Shown: positions 7,633 to 16,933, counted from the stretch's first letter. The stretch: 64,000 nt of DNA from Bacteroidota bacterium (GCA_947475165.1 CANJLD010000020.1:1-64000), one strand, 5' to 3'. The notes: generated by a model from the letters alone, not told the origin. Numbers and translations: made by a program.

Positions 7633-7666
7633 CGCTGTTCGGCATGTTCCGCAGGGCATGTCGAAC
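7633..7666 (-). repeat. REP-like palindromic repeat, family B copy 4
   Basis: The reverse complement of the family at 691, 1195 and 1704: GTTCGGCATG and CATGTCGAAC arms around a CCGCAGGG centre, forming a hairpin with one G-T wobble. Confidence 0.7.
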
Positions 7667-7758
7667 TAAGAGATAAATAAGGATTTTAAATCCTTCGCCC
7701 TTAGTGCCCCTACAGGTTCTCTCAAAGCAAAGCCTGAGTATACCGAGCCTGCCTTACG

Positions 7759-7778
7759 CCTGCCTGCCGGTAGGCAGG
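7759..7778 (+). repeat. Palindromic repeat, family D copy 3
   Basis: CCTGCCTGCCGGTAGGCAGG, a spacer copy of the element that is translated in the 6.7-kb gene. The rest of the 7409-7962 spacer (between the family F repeat and the next gene) contains only the elements listed and a short conserved 5' motif. Confidence 0.75.
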
Positions 7779-7812
7779 TTCTTGTGCCTTAATCACATCA
7801 TCTCGCATAACT

Positions 7813-7849
7813 GTTTACACAAAGCATTTTATAAAACCGGTAAGTTTTT
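7813..7849 (+). promoter_or_regulatory. Duplicated 5' motif, copy 1
   Basis: GTTTACACAAAGCATTTTAT followed by an AAACCG-containing end closely matches a stretch at 8529. Each lies about 130-150 bp upstream of a plus-strand start (7963 and 8658), suggesting a shared regulatory site or duplicated leader. Confidence 0.45.
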
Positions 7850-7962
7850 GCCGGTGAGCGTGTGAATCATACAAGTCTTTTTCAAAATTGTATAACGGCA
7901 GCAGGCAGTAAGTGATCATCTTTGCATAGTGAAAATTCATTCACATTAAAAAACATAATATC

Positions 7963-8370
7963 ATGAAAACTATAACACTTCTACTGGCAACAACTGTTTT
8001 TTCGCTTAGTGCCGTTGCGCAAAACAACGTAATTACTTCTTCGGTGTATAAAAAAGCAAAAGCAATGCCTCAATCGGGCTTGGTGTGTGTGGCGCCATCT
8101 GTTCAACCCGAAGATAAAGACTGTTTCAAAATGGTTGATAATAGAATGCGCGCGGTAAAGGACAATATCCCTTTTTATATGGACGGTTACCGTTGGCTTA
8201 AAAACGAATCTATAATAAACGATAACGGAAGAATAACAACCAGCGAGGGTCAGGTGGTTTATCTTCAAAATGGAGAGAGTATTAATGGCTTGGGCGTTAT
8301 CACCTCAAACCGTTGCTCAACCATTGCCGGTGAAAGTGCTGTTCTCAATACTATTTACACCAACAAGTAA
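7963..8370 (+). CDS. Secreted DUF6799-like protein
   Basis: 135 residues starting with a Sec signal peptide (MKTITLLLATTVFSLSAVAQ). The C-terminal part, INDNGRITTSEGQVVYLQNG and ESINGLGVI, fits the repeat-like pattern of DUF6799 (asparagine-aspartate-glycine turns, 'xG..v.L.nGe.i...G'), seen in Bacteroidota periplasmic proteins of unknown role. Two pairs of cysteines (CVAPSV, DCF, RCS) could form disulfides. It sits alone with a strong terminator 54 bp downstream, so it is probably monocistronic. Confidence 0.65.
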   Translation: MKTITLLLATTVFSLSAVAQNNVITSSVYKKAKAMPQSGLVCVAPSVQPEDKDCFKMVDNRMRAVKDNIPFYMDGYRWLKNESIINDNGRITTSEGQVVYLQNGESINGLGVITSNRCSTIAGESAVLNTIYTNK

Positions 8371-8423
8371 AGGGGGTAAATACCAACCGGTGCCAGCGTC
8401 CGTTCGTTACAATGCATAACTAC

Positions 8424-8467
8424 AAAAACAAAACTCCCCTCGCTTTTGCGAGGGGAGTTTTGTTTTT
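8424..8467 (+). terminator. Intrinsic terminator (bidirectional)
   Basis: A perfect 20-bp stem made of an A-rich end, ACTCCCCTCGC, and its complement around a TTTT loop, followed by Ts on the plus strand. It ends the secreted-protein transcript. Confidence 0.9.
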
Positions 8468-8470
8468 GTG

Positions 8471-8500
8471 GGTGTTATAGGCTCTGCGTTACCAACAAAT
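8471..8500 (+). repeat. 30-bp identical spacer repeat, copy 1
   Basis: Begins GGTGTTATAGGCTCTGCG and ends ACCAACAAAT. An exact copy occurs at 10913, so the two flank the YD/AAA+ gene on either side. Confidence 0.85.
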
Positions 8501-8528
8501 TTCGCTATTATCGTTGCACTAGCCACAG

Positions 8529-8566
8529 CGTTTACTCAAAGCATTTTATCAAACCGTTGAATTTTT
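8529..8566 (+). promoter_or_regulatory. Duplicated 5' motif, copy 2
   Basis: GTTTACTCAAAGCATTTTAT followed by CAAACCGTTGAATTTTT matches the stretch at 7813 at about 32 of 37 positions. It lies 5' of the YD/AAA+ fusion gene. Confidence 0.45.
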
Positions 8567-8657
8567 AACAATTCATCTACATCGGCTAAATTTTTCATTC
8601 GGCATGCTTGTTTTTTAAAAATCTCCGTTTTATTTTTATGCAGCTAAAAAGTAAACT

Positions 8658-10895
8658 ATGCGGAAAAGAAGATATGCAAAACCTAACGAGAAACTAACCG
8701 ATGCCGAAAGCTATTTTTTAAAAGGACCGGTAAAACTGGTAATGGAAACCTGCTACAAAGCCCATTTAAACGATGGCATAGTAGAACAGGGCAAAATAGA
8801 AGCCGAAGGTTTCTATAACGAAACCAATTACATAACTGAATTCAGTGAGCAGGGAATGCGCGTCAGCGAGGTATCTTATGGCGCAGGCAGCTACAGACTA
8901 CAACGTTTTAATGCTGCGGGGCAGGAAACAGAAAGCGAAACCTTCTATAACCAAAATCATATTTCTAGAACCAAATATACTTACAACGAAAAAGGACAAC
9001 CTATAGAACACGTGCACAAAGACAAGGAAGATAAAGTGCAGTCGCGGATAGTGTATACCTATACCGATATAGGACAACAGCAGGAGTCGGTTATTTATAA
9101 CGGAGCCGGTGAAGTAAGGAGCAGGTCGGTTTATACCTACGAGGAGCCTATCCTGGTTGTTAACGGCATACAATACCGGCAGATGCGCTCCAATATTGAA
9201 TACAAAGCCGATGGCAGCATTGAACGCAAAAGTCTGAGCACTTACGATGAGCGGGGAAATAATATAGAAAGTATAACCGAATACACCGATGAAAATAAAC
9301 AGCAATACAACCAGCGCACGGTTAAAAAATTTAACGAACACAACGACTGCATTGAACTGAACATGTACAATGCCGATGGCAGTATAAAACATTACAGTAC
9401 CTACTCATACGAATACGACAGCGAAGGCAAAAAAATTATTCCGCCAAGAGAACCGGCACCGGACCCGTATGGATTAAAGCCCGGTGAAACCGAACAATTT
9501 GAAAACGATAGCCACGGCAACTGGATTAAGCGAACACTCTTTTTTGAAAACGTACCGGTTAACATCATGCTCCGCCAAATAAATTACTATGGCGAAGAAC
9601 CCGCTTACCCCGAGCCTTTTGTGCACCCCGTTACTCTGTCAGCACCCGAAGAAATAAAAGAGAAAAGCAACAGTTTGCGCGAACTGGAACCGGCTGAGGC
9701 TAAATGGCTGGCAGAAGGGACTAACACGGCCGATGCATTTCCTGTGCACCGCTACTATGCCATGAACTATAAGGAAATACCTTGTACAGTCAATTTTTCA
9801 AATGCGTATATCGAAGCGTTTGCCGTTTTAAAACAGCTGGAAGACCGTTTAGGGGCAGAAATTATTCATTCTACCGGTACCATTCGTAACGGCTGGAACG
9901 AACGCCTTACCCGTTACACCCTTCGTTTCACCGGCTATTATGGCTACCTGTTGCAGGCTACAAATATCAACCGGTATGAAGACGATGAGTATGTAGTGCC
10001 TACCTATGTTCAAAAGCTTATACCGCATGCTGAGCAGTTGTATTTCAGTTCATTTACACTATACCGCCCCAGCCAGGCCTCCGGTAAACGCGATGAATGG
10101 TTTGAAGACATGCTCAGCGATTATATAGATGAATGCACCTTGCGCAGAAAACCCGAAAAGCCTTTTATCAATATCATCGAAACCACCCAGGGCGGTTTTA
10201 CTATGAAAGAACATCAGGTAGACGATAATTTCGAAATCCGTGACCTTGATGTTAATTACGGTTACGGCTTTCAGCAGTTCCACAGCGATTTAATGCAACG
10301 CTTCAACAGCAGCACCAAAGGGCTGGTGCTGTTTCACGGGCAACCGGGCACCGGTAAAACATATTACATCCGCCACCTGTTGCGCAAAATGGTAGCCAAT
10401 CGCAAAGTGGTTATTTACATGCCGCCAAACATGGTCGACCATTTAGTAGAACCCGCCTTCATGACTTTTCTGGCACATGAAGTGCGAAGATGGTCGGCAG
10501 AAGGCAATTTCTGCGTACTGCTTATTGAAGATGCCGAACCTTTGCTGGCCAAGCGGCAGGAAGGGGTACGCATACAAGGTGTTACTAACCTGCTTAACCT
10601 CAGCGATGGTCTGCTAAACGACATGCTGAACCTGCAGATTATCTGCACCTTTAACGTAGACCTTAAAAAACTGGATAGTGCTCTGTTGCGTCCGGGCAGG
10701 TTAATTGCCCGCAAAGAGTTTAAACCTCTTGGCGAATTAGATGCCAACCTGCTGGCGCAACGCCTGGGTATAAAACATCATTTTAAAAAACCAGCTACCT
10801 TAAGCGAGATTTATGCCATGCGTAAAAACCAAAACACGCTAATACACGATGTAGAACCCGATAGAGATGCCTCTACTTTACTCGATGATTTATAA
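8658..10895 (+). CDS. YD-like repeat protein fused to an AAA+ ATPase
   Basis: 745 residues. The first about 310 consist of repeated short strands resembling YD/RHS-type repeats (YTYNEKGQPIEHV, VYTYTDIGQQQESV, YDERGNNIES). A central part of unknown fold (about 340-510) follows. The C-terminal AAA+ module has Walker A GQPGTGKT at 561-568, Walker B LLIEDAE near 621-627, a sensor-1-like CTFN near 663 and an arginine-containing LLRPGR near 676-681, closest in style to BCS1/proteasomal-type ATPases. No signal peptide is present, unlike exported RHS proteins, so the YD part should be cytoplasmic. It probably remodels or unfolds a bound partner (inference). It is flanked by identical 30-bp repeats. 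Confidence 0.75.
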   Translation: MRKRRYAKPNEKLTDAESYFLKGPVKLVMETCYKAHLNDGIVEQGKIEAEGFYNETNYITEFSEQGMRVSEVSYGAGSYRLQRFNAAGQETESETFYNQNHISRTKYTYNEKGQPIEHVHKDKEDKVQSRIVYTYTDIGQQQESVIYNGAGEVRSRSVYTYEEPILVVNGIQYRQMRSNIEYKADGSIERKSLSTYDERGNNIESITEYTDENKQQYNQRTVKKFNEHNDCIELNMYNADGSIKHYSTYSYEYDSEGKKIIPPREPAPDPYGLKPGETEQFENDSHGNWIKRTLFFENVPVNIMLRQINYYGEEPAYPEPFVHPVTLSAPEEIKEKSNSLRELEPAEAKWLAEGTNTADAFPVHRYYAMNYKEIPCTVNFSNAYIEAFAVLKQLEDRLGAEIIHSTGTIRNGWNERLTRYTLRFTGYYGYLLQATNINRYEDDEYVVPTYVQKLIPHAEQLYFSSFTLYRPSQASGKRDEWFEDMLSDYIDECTLRRKPEKPFINIIETTQGGFTMKEHQVDDNFEIRDLDVNYGYGFQQFHSDLMQRFNSSTKGLVLFHGQPGTGKTYYIRHLLRKMVANRKVVIYMPPNMVDHLVEPAFMTFLAHEVRRWSAEGNFCVLLIEDAEPLLAKRQEGVRIQGVTNLLNLSDGLLNDMLNLQIICTFNVDLKKLDSALLRPGRLIARKEFKPLGELDANLLAQRLGIKHHFKKPATLSEIYAMRKNQNTLIHDVEPDRDASTLLDDL

Positions 10896-10912
10896 TCGCT
10901 TTTGCCATTGTA

Positions 10913-10942
10913 GGTGTTATAGGCTCTGCGTTACCAACAAAT
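10913..10942 (+). repeat. 30-bp identical spacer repeat, copy 2
   Basis: Exact copy of the 8471 sequence, lying in the 98-bp spacer between the ATPase gene and the histidine kinase gene. Confidence 0.85.
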
Positions 10943-10993
10943 AAAATCCGCACTTTTCTTTATTCATCCAATAGCAGTATTTTTACAACTGTT

Positions 10994-12754
10994 ATGTATA
11001 TCGATACCAAGACTGTTGTCATCATCAATATATTCAGCGCAGGGCTGTTTGGTATTGCGTTGTTAGCGGTATCGCAAGGGTATCTAAAACAAATTCGCGG
11101 TATTTTTAGCTGGGCGGGGGCTTCGTTGCTTCACTCACTGGCATGGATACTTTATTCGCTGCGCGGAGTAGTGCCCGATGTTATTTCCATATTGTTGGCA
11201 TTGGCTATCATGCTGCTTTCGCTGGCCTATTATTATAAAATTATAGCCGATTTTACCGGTAAAATAAAACGCACCAATTGGGTGTATTATTTAATTGCAG
11301 CATCGGTTCTTGGGCTTGCTTATTTTTTATGGATAGTGCCAAATACGGCAGCGCGTATTGTTATCATTTCGGCTTCATCCACCATCTTGATGTATGCCGG
11401 GGCTTATGTGCTTTTATCAGGGCGCGAAAGACGACCAACCTCGCATATCTTTACCGGTCTTGTATTTTTGGCTGCGGGTAGTATTCTTATGTTCCGCACC
11501 GGTTATCATCTTTTTTTTGATACCGACCCTAACCAAACCGTGTTTGTTCAAAGCACTATGCAGAGCGTTACTTTTCTTACCTCTTACTTAACGGCAGCCA
11601 TAGTTACTTTTGGTTTTTTGCTTATGGGTTACGACCGGTATATTACCCAGCATGAAGAAGCAGAAGGGAGAATTATTCAAAGCGAAAAATGGTTGAACGA
11701 AGCGCAAAAACTGGCCAAAGTAGGAAGCTGGGAGTTTGACCTTGATACCAATGAGTTAACCTGGTCAAAAGAACAGTATCATATTTTTGAAATGGAAGAA
11801 ACACCGGCAGATAAGTTATTCGAAATGTGCCGCACTAAAATTCACCCTGATGATATTGCAGCAATGGATAAAGCCATACGCATTGGTAAGGAAAAGGGAG
11901 AAGGAGTAGTTTATCAGCATCGCGTTATTTGTAAGGATGGCAGCATAAAACATTTGTTGGGTATTGGCGAAACGGTTAAAGGTGCCGATGGCAATAAGAA
12001 TATACTGCGCGGAACGGTGCAGGATATTACAGAACAAAAAAATGCGGAAGAAACCAATCGCAAGTTCGCCATTCTTGAGTCGAAGAGTAAAGAGATGGAG
12101 CAGTTTGCTTACATCGCTTCGCACGATTTGCGCGAGCCGCTCCTAACTATTAAAAACTATGTAGAATTATTAACCGAAGAAAGTGCCGGAAAACTGGAAG
12201 CAGATTCGGAGGAATATCTCACCCGTATTTCGCGTGCAGCCAACTGGATGGATGAACTGATTAAAGGGTTGCTTGATTACTCGCGATTAAGTAAAATAAA
12301 AGAACTACAAAAAGCAGATTGCAATGAAATAGTGCGCGAAGTATTACCCGATATTCACTCACTTATCGAAACCAATAGGGCGAAGATAAGTATCATGCAT
12401 TTGCCAACTTTAGCTATTTATCCGCTTGAGTTCAAACAGCTTTTTCAGAATCTGCTGGTGAATGCAATTAAATTCAGAAAGAAGGAAACAATTCCTGAAA
12501 TTCGTATATCCGCAGAAAAACTAAAAGGAGCCTGGACATTTAAAGTAAGCGATAACGGAATTGGAATTGAAGAAACGGATAAGGAAAAAATATTCGGATT
12601 GTTTCAGCGGGTGCATAACCGGAATGAGTATACCGGAAGCGGAATTGGGTTGGCTTATTGCAAAAAAAATGTAGAGTTGCACCACGGTAATATTTGGGTA
12701 GAGTCGGTTCCCGGAAAGGGGAGTACGTTTTACTTTACCATTTTAACTGTATAA
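10994..12754 (+). CDS. Membrane histidine kinase with PAS domain
   Basis: 586 residues. The first about 215 form roughly seven hydrophobic helices (sensor part of unknown ligand). A PAS_3-type domain follows (about 232-345; VGSWEFD..., HPDD, GTVQDITEQK). The dimerisation/phosphoacceptor helix carries H377 in SHDLREPL. The ATPase domain has an N box (LLVNAIKFRK), VSDNGIGIEE and GSGIGLAYCKK. It should autophosphorylate and pass phosphate to the response regulator that begins three bases after its stop, clearly the same operon. The input signal is not visible from sequence. Confidence 0.9.
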   Translation: MYIDTKTVVIINIFSAGLFGIALLAVSQGYLKQIRGIFSWAGASLLHSLAWILYSLRGVVPDVISILLALAIMLLSLAYYYKIIADFTGKIKRTNWVYYLIAASVLGLAYFLWIVPNTAARIVIISASSTILMYAGAYVLLSGRERRPTSHIFTGLVFLAAGSILMFRTGYHLFFDTDPNQTVFVQSTMQSVTFLTSYLTAAIVTFGFLLMGYDRYITQHEEAEGRIIQSEKWLNEAQKLAKVGSWEFDLDTNELTWSKEQYHIFEMEETPADKLFEMCRTKIHPDDIAAMDKAIRIGKEKGEGVVYQHRVICKDGSIKHLLGIGETVKGADGNKNILRGTVQDITEQKNAEETNRKFAILESKSKEMEQFAYIASHDLREPLLTIKNYVELLTEESAGKLEADSEEYLTRISRAANWMDELIKGLLDYSRLSKIKELQKADCNEIVREVLPDIHSLIETNRAKISIMHLPTLAIYPLEFKQLFQNLLVNAIKFRKKETIPEIRISAEKLKGAWTFKVSDNGIGIEETDKEKIFGLFQRVHNRNEYTGSGIGLAYCKKNVELHHGNIWVESVPGKGSTFYFTILTV

Positions 12755-12757
12755 AAT

Positions 12758-13165
12758 ATGAGAAAGAAAATAAGCAGAGTACTGCTGGTAGATGATGATG
12801 ATGATGCCAATCATTTTCAAGAGAAGATTATTCGCAAAAACAACTTTGCCGAAAACATTGACAAAGCAGTTAACGGAGTAGAAGCCTTGGACTATCTCAA
12901 CGATTGTATAAAAGGAAAGCATCCGCTCCCCGAAATTATTTTTCTCGATTTGAACATGCCTAAAATGGATGGGTGGACATTTTTGGAAAAGTATAATCAG
13001 CTAAGCGAAGAAGTCAAAAGCAAGATTACGTTAATCATTCTTACTTCCTCTATCAATCCGGACGATGCAGAGAAAGCAAAGAAAACCCCGGAAGTAAAAG
13101 GCTACAAAAACAAATTTCTGAATGCTAATCAACTGGATGAGATTCTGAAAATAATGCCATCGTAA
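12758..13165 (+). CDS. Single-domain response regulator (CheY-like)
   Basis: 135 residues comprising only a receiver domain: acidic cluster VDDDDDA, phosphoacceptor D64 in FLDLNMPKMDG, switch residue in ILTSS and Lys near NKFLN. No DNA-binding output is attached, so it acts through protein contact or passes phosphate on. It belongs to the Bacteroidota 'Rcp1-like' receiver group, in which long inserts follow the phosphoacceptor. Translationally coupled to the kinase upstream. Confidence 0.9.
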   Translation: MRKKISRVLLVDDDDDANHFQEKIIRKNNFAENIDKAVNGVEALDYLNDCIKGKHPLPEIIFLDLNMPKMDGWTFLEKYNQLSEEVKSKITLIILTSSINPDDAEKAKKTPEVKGYKNKFLNANQLDEILKIMPS

Positions 13166-13219
13166 TAACCGGTCATATTTTAAGTTGCCACATTTCCCCA
13201 TATTCGCGGTTATTGCCGC

Positions 13220-16200
13220 ATGAATAAACTCCTCCTCATCTTATACGATTACTTTCAGCAGCGTAAAACGCTTTTCTACGCGCTTACCGTTTCGCTGTTT
13301 GTGTTGTTGGGTGCACTCGCCAGCCGCATTAAAGTAGAAGAAGACGTTAGCCGCCTGCTCCCTAACGGTGAGCAGACCAAACAGATAACCGACATATTTA
13401 AAAGCTCCAACTTTGCCGATAAGGTTGTGGTAAAGTTAATTCAGCGCAAGGAAGGTGAACCGGAGTTGCTGATGGCGTATGCCGACTCGCTCAACAATCT
13501 TTTACTCGCCAACTATCCTAAACAGATTGCCTCCATTAAACTAACCGTAAGCGAAGAAACCACGCTCAACATCTACAACACAGTGCACAACAACCTGCCG
13601 GTGTATTTAGAAGAAGCCGATTACCAGACCATCGACTCGCTTATTGCTAAAGACCGTTTGTCGCAAACTTTAGAGAGCGATTACAACATCATCACCTCTG
13701 CGCAAGGCATGGTGATGAAGAAGTTAATTGCCGATGACCCGGTGGGTATTTCGAACCTGGCGCTGCGCAAACTGCAAGCCTTGCAGATAGATGATAACTA
13801 CCAACTCTATGATGGTTACATCGTGAGCAAAGATTTGAAGAGCCTGTATCTTTTTATTACGCTCAATAACACTTCTGGCGAAACCGGTAAAAACGAAAAA
13901 CTGTTTGAAGGTTTTGATAAAGCCATCACCTCGCTTCATACTTCTAAAGACGGAATTGAAATTCTCTACTACGGTAATTCGGTAGTGGCCGCAGGCAACG
14001 CGCATCAGCTAAAGCAGGATTCTATTCTCACGCTAAGTATTACGGTAGTTGCCATTCTCATCTTCACCTGGTTTGCGTTCCGTAAAAAGCGCGTGCCGTT
14101 TATCATGCTATTGCCCGTGGTTTTTGGTGGTTTGTTCTCGCTGGCAGTTATTGCCCTCGTGCGCGGAATGATTTCGAGCATTGCGCTGGGCGCAGGTTCC
14201 ATAGTGCTGGGCATTGCCATCAACTACTCGTTACATTTTTTCAGTCACTACAAGCATTGCGGCTCGGTAAAACAAACTATTACCGATTTGCTTTCGCCCA
14301 TGACCATCGGAAGTTTTACCACCGTTGGTTCGTTCTTTTCTTTAATGCTTTTGCAATCGCAAATCCTCAACGACTTTGGTTTGTTTGCAGGTTTAAGTTT
14401 AACCGGTGCCACCATTTTTGCTTTGGTATTCCTGCCGCATTTTGTTCCGGCACAGGAAGCGTCATTGCGAGGAAGCTCCGCTTTGGGAGCTGACGAAGCA
14501 ATCTCCACGCGCACCGGCAAAGTTTCTTTTGTAGAAAAGCACGGAGGCATTTTCTTCCTCCTCATTATTGCCTTAACCGTGTTCTTTTTTCATTACGCCA
14601 AACAGGTTGGTTTTGAAAGCGATTTGAACAAAGTCAATTTCATGAACGATGAAACGCGTAAAGCGCAGAAAGAAATTGACGTAACACAGGATGATACTTC
14701 TAAACTGGTATTTATTGCCGCTAACGGAGCCACCGAAGAAGAGATGTTGCAGAACAACGAAGTGTTGTTGCAGCAATTAGAAACCGCCAGGCAGAATGGT
14801 TGGGTGCAGAAGTATTCTTCGTTCAGCCGCTTCATTCCTTCGCAACAATTACAGAAAGAAAAGATAGACCGGTGGAACAAGTATTGGTCAGCAGAGAAGA
14901 AACAAAATCTGCTCAATACATTAAAGCAGGAAGGTGCAAAGTTTAAGTTCTCTTCAACGGCCTTTCAAAGTTTTGAAACCCTGCTGAACAAAGATTACAC
15001 ACCGGTTACCGGTGAGGACTTTGCGGCTATTAAAGAAGCTTTTGGCAGCGAATATTTAATTAATACGAAAGATAAACTCACGGTAATCAATGCCGTTCGT
15101 GTAGATAAAACACAGCGCAAACTCCTCTATGCGGAATTAGCCAAACACCCAAACATCGTTATCCTCGACAAACAAATTATCACCAACAAGTTTGTAGAAA
15201 TTATTTACAGCGATTTTAATTCCATTCTGCTTTACACTTCGCTCTTGGTTTTCTTCGCTTTGCTAATCAGCTATGGAAGATTAGAACTCACCATCATCAC
15301 TTTTCTTCCTATGGTAATTACCTGGGTTTGGATATTGGGCATTATGGGTTTGTTCGGTTTGCAATTCAATCTCATCAACATCATCATCTCTACGTTCATC
15401 TTCGGTTTAGGTGACGATTTTAGCATATTTATTACTGACGGACTAACAGTGAAATTCAAAAAAGGGAAAGCGACACTTGCCTCGCATAAGGTTTCTATTT
15501 TCCTTTCGGCAGTTACGGTGCTCATAGGTTTAGGGGCATTGATTTTCGCCAAACATCCGGCTCTTAAATCCATTGCACTCATTTCCATCATTGGAATTTT
15601 TTGTGTCGTAGTTATCGGGCAAACCGTTCAACCGTTTCTTTACGACTTCTTTATTCAAAGCCGTAAAGAAAGAGGCCTTCCACCGTGGACTATCCCAACA
15701 TTAATTCTGTTTTGGATTGCCTTTGGCTATTACGTTACGGTTTCGCTGTTTGCCTCATTGGTAGGTTACATTCTCCTTTATCTTGTTCCGTATCCGAACA
15801 TTAAAAAGCGCAAACTCTTCTTTCATCATATTGTTTGCTACGCGCTAAAGGTACTCACCTACATGATGGTGAACGTAAGCAAGCGACATGTGGGCAGAGA
15901 GAACATGGATTTCTCTAAACCCGCCATCATCGTTGCTAATCACGCCTCGTTTCTCGATATTTTAGTAACGGTTATGCAACATCCTAAACTGATTCTGCTC
16001 ACCAAAAAGTGGGTTTACTATTCACCGGTGTTTGGTAAGGTGGTTCAACTGGCAGATTACTATCCGGTAATGGAAGGAGTGGACCCCGCCATCGAAAAGT
16101 TTGTTGACATTGTAAAGGATGGTTACTCCATTGTTATCTTTCCCGAAGGCACCCGCTCGCCCGATGGTAAACTCAAGCGCTTTCACAAAGGTGCCTTCTA

Positions 16201-16933
16201 CTTAGCGGAACAACTCAGCATAGATATTGTTCCTATGCTTCTGCACGGTACTGGTGACACTATTAAGAAAGGCGATTTTATGGTGATGAATGCCTTTATG
16301 ACCATGAAGTTTCTTCCGCGCATTTCGCCAACCGATGAACGGTTTGGTAATGGTTATGCAGAGCGCACCAAATCTATTTCACGTTACTTTAAAACAGAGT
16401 TTGAAAAGCTGCGCGTAGAAAATGAAACACCACGCTATTTTCGTCAGCGTTTGCGCATGAACTACATGTATAAAGGACCGGAGTTAGAGTGGCTGGCGTT
16501 GAAAGAAAGCAGAAACGAAAATTTTTATGATGCTTTAAATAAAGCATTGCCGCGCGAGGGAAATATTATGGAGTTTGGTTGTGGATACGGATTCGCTACC
16601 TACATGCTTCACTTCACCGGATGGAAGAGGAATTTCATAGCTTTTGATTCAGATGAAGAGAAAATTGAAGTAGCGAACAATTGTTACTCCAAAAACGAAG
16701 AGGTGAATTTTGTATGTGCCGATGCACATAGTTATTCCATTCAGAAGAGCGATGCGTTTATCATTAATCAGGAGAATTTGTTATTGAAAGAAAAAGATTT
16801 GAAATCACTCTTAAATAAGTGCTTAGAAAATCTGAATGAAAACGGAGCACTAATCTTTGTTGGTGACAGTAAGTTTTTGGAAGGTTATTCCTTTGAAAAA
16901 ATATCCTGTACGGCTTATCTGCTGAGAAATTAG
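13220..16933 (+). CDS. MMPL exporter / lysophospholipid acyltransferase / methyltransferase triple fusion
   Basis: 1237 residues. Residues 1 to about 860 are an RND/MMPL-type transporter with two blocks of transmembrane helices and two extracytoplasmic loops. A PlsC-type acyltransferase follows: NHASFLD (NHx4D) at 907-913 and FPEGTRS from 974. The last about 120 residues are a small SAM-methyltransferase-like domain (MEFGCGYG from 1117). Related fusions are typical of aryl-polyene/flexirubin loci, where they are thought to help attach and export aryl lipid pigments. Residues 414-429 (ASLRGSSALGADEAIS) are a dispersed repeat translated in frame. It heads a gene set continuing to 23.6 kb. Confidence 0.85.
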   Translation: MNKLLLILYDYFQQRKTLFYALTVSLFVLLGALASRIKVEEDVSRLLPNGEQTKQITDIFKSSNFADKVVVKLIQRKEGEPELLMAYADSLNNLLLANYPKQIASIKLTVSEETTLNIYNTVHNNLPVYLEEADYQTIDSLIAKDRLSQTLESDYNIITSAQGMVMKKLIADDPVGISNLALRKLQALQIDDNYQLYDGYIVSKDLKSLYLFITLNNTSGETGKNEKLFEGFDKAITSLHTSKDGIEILYYGNSVVAAGNAHQLKQDSILTLSITVVAILIFTWFAFRKKRVPFIMLLPVVFGGLFSLAVIALVRGMISSIALGAGSIVLGIAINYSLHFFSHYKHCGSVKQTITDLLSPMTIGSFTTVGSFFSLMLLQSQILNDFGLFAGLSLTGATIFALVFLPHFVPAQEASLRGSSALGADEAISTRTGKVSFVEKHGGIFFLLIIALTVFFFHYAKQVGFESDLNKVNFMNDETRKAQKEIDVTQDDTSKLVFIAANGATEEEMLQNNEVLLQQLETARQNGWVQKYSSFSRFIPSQQLQKEKIDRWNKYWSAEKKQNLLNTLKQEGAKFKFSSTAFQSFETLLNKDYTPVTGEDFAAIKEAFGSEYLINTKDKLTVINAVRVDKTQRKLLYAELAKHPNIVILDKQIITNKFVEIIYSDFNSILLYTSLLVFFALLISYGRLELTIITFLPMVITWVWILGIMGLFGLQFNLINIIISTFIFGLGDDFSIFITDGLTVKFKKGKATLASHKVSIFLSAVTVLIGLGALIFAKHPALKSIALISIIGIFCVVVIGQTVQPFLYDFFIQSRKERGLPPWTIPTLILFWIAFGYYVTVSLFASLVGYILLYLVPYPNIKKRKLFFHHIVCYALKVLTYMMVNVSKRHVGRENMDFSKPAIIVANHASFLDILVTVMQHPKLILLTKKWVYYSPVFGKVVQLADYYPVMEGVDPAIEKFVDIVKDGYSIVIFPEGTRSPDGKLKRFHKGAFYLAEQLSIDIVPMLLHGTGDTIKKGDFMVMNAFMTMKFLPRISPTDERFGNGYAERTKSISRYFKTEFEKLRVENETPRYFRQRLRMNYMYKGPELEWLALKESRNENFYDALNKALPREGNIMEFGCGYGFATYMLHFTGWKRNFIAFDSDEEKIEVANNCYSKNEEVNFVCADAHSYSIQKSDAFIINQENLLLKEKDLKSLLNKCLENLNENGALIFVGDSKFLEGYSFEKISCTAYLLRN
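14461..14506 (+). repeat. Intragenic GTCATTGCGAGG-type repeat, family E copy 1
   Basis: GTCATTGCGAGGAAGCTCCG ... GACGAAGCAATCTCC. The same ends in inverse orientation occur in the spacer at 37429-37470. Here the element lies inside the MMPL fusion and is translated without disturbing the frame. Confidence 0.85.

Noticed and set aside
7361-7676. Short frames on both strands in the repeat cluster
   Set aside because: Consist of translated MITE-like and REP-like sequence.
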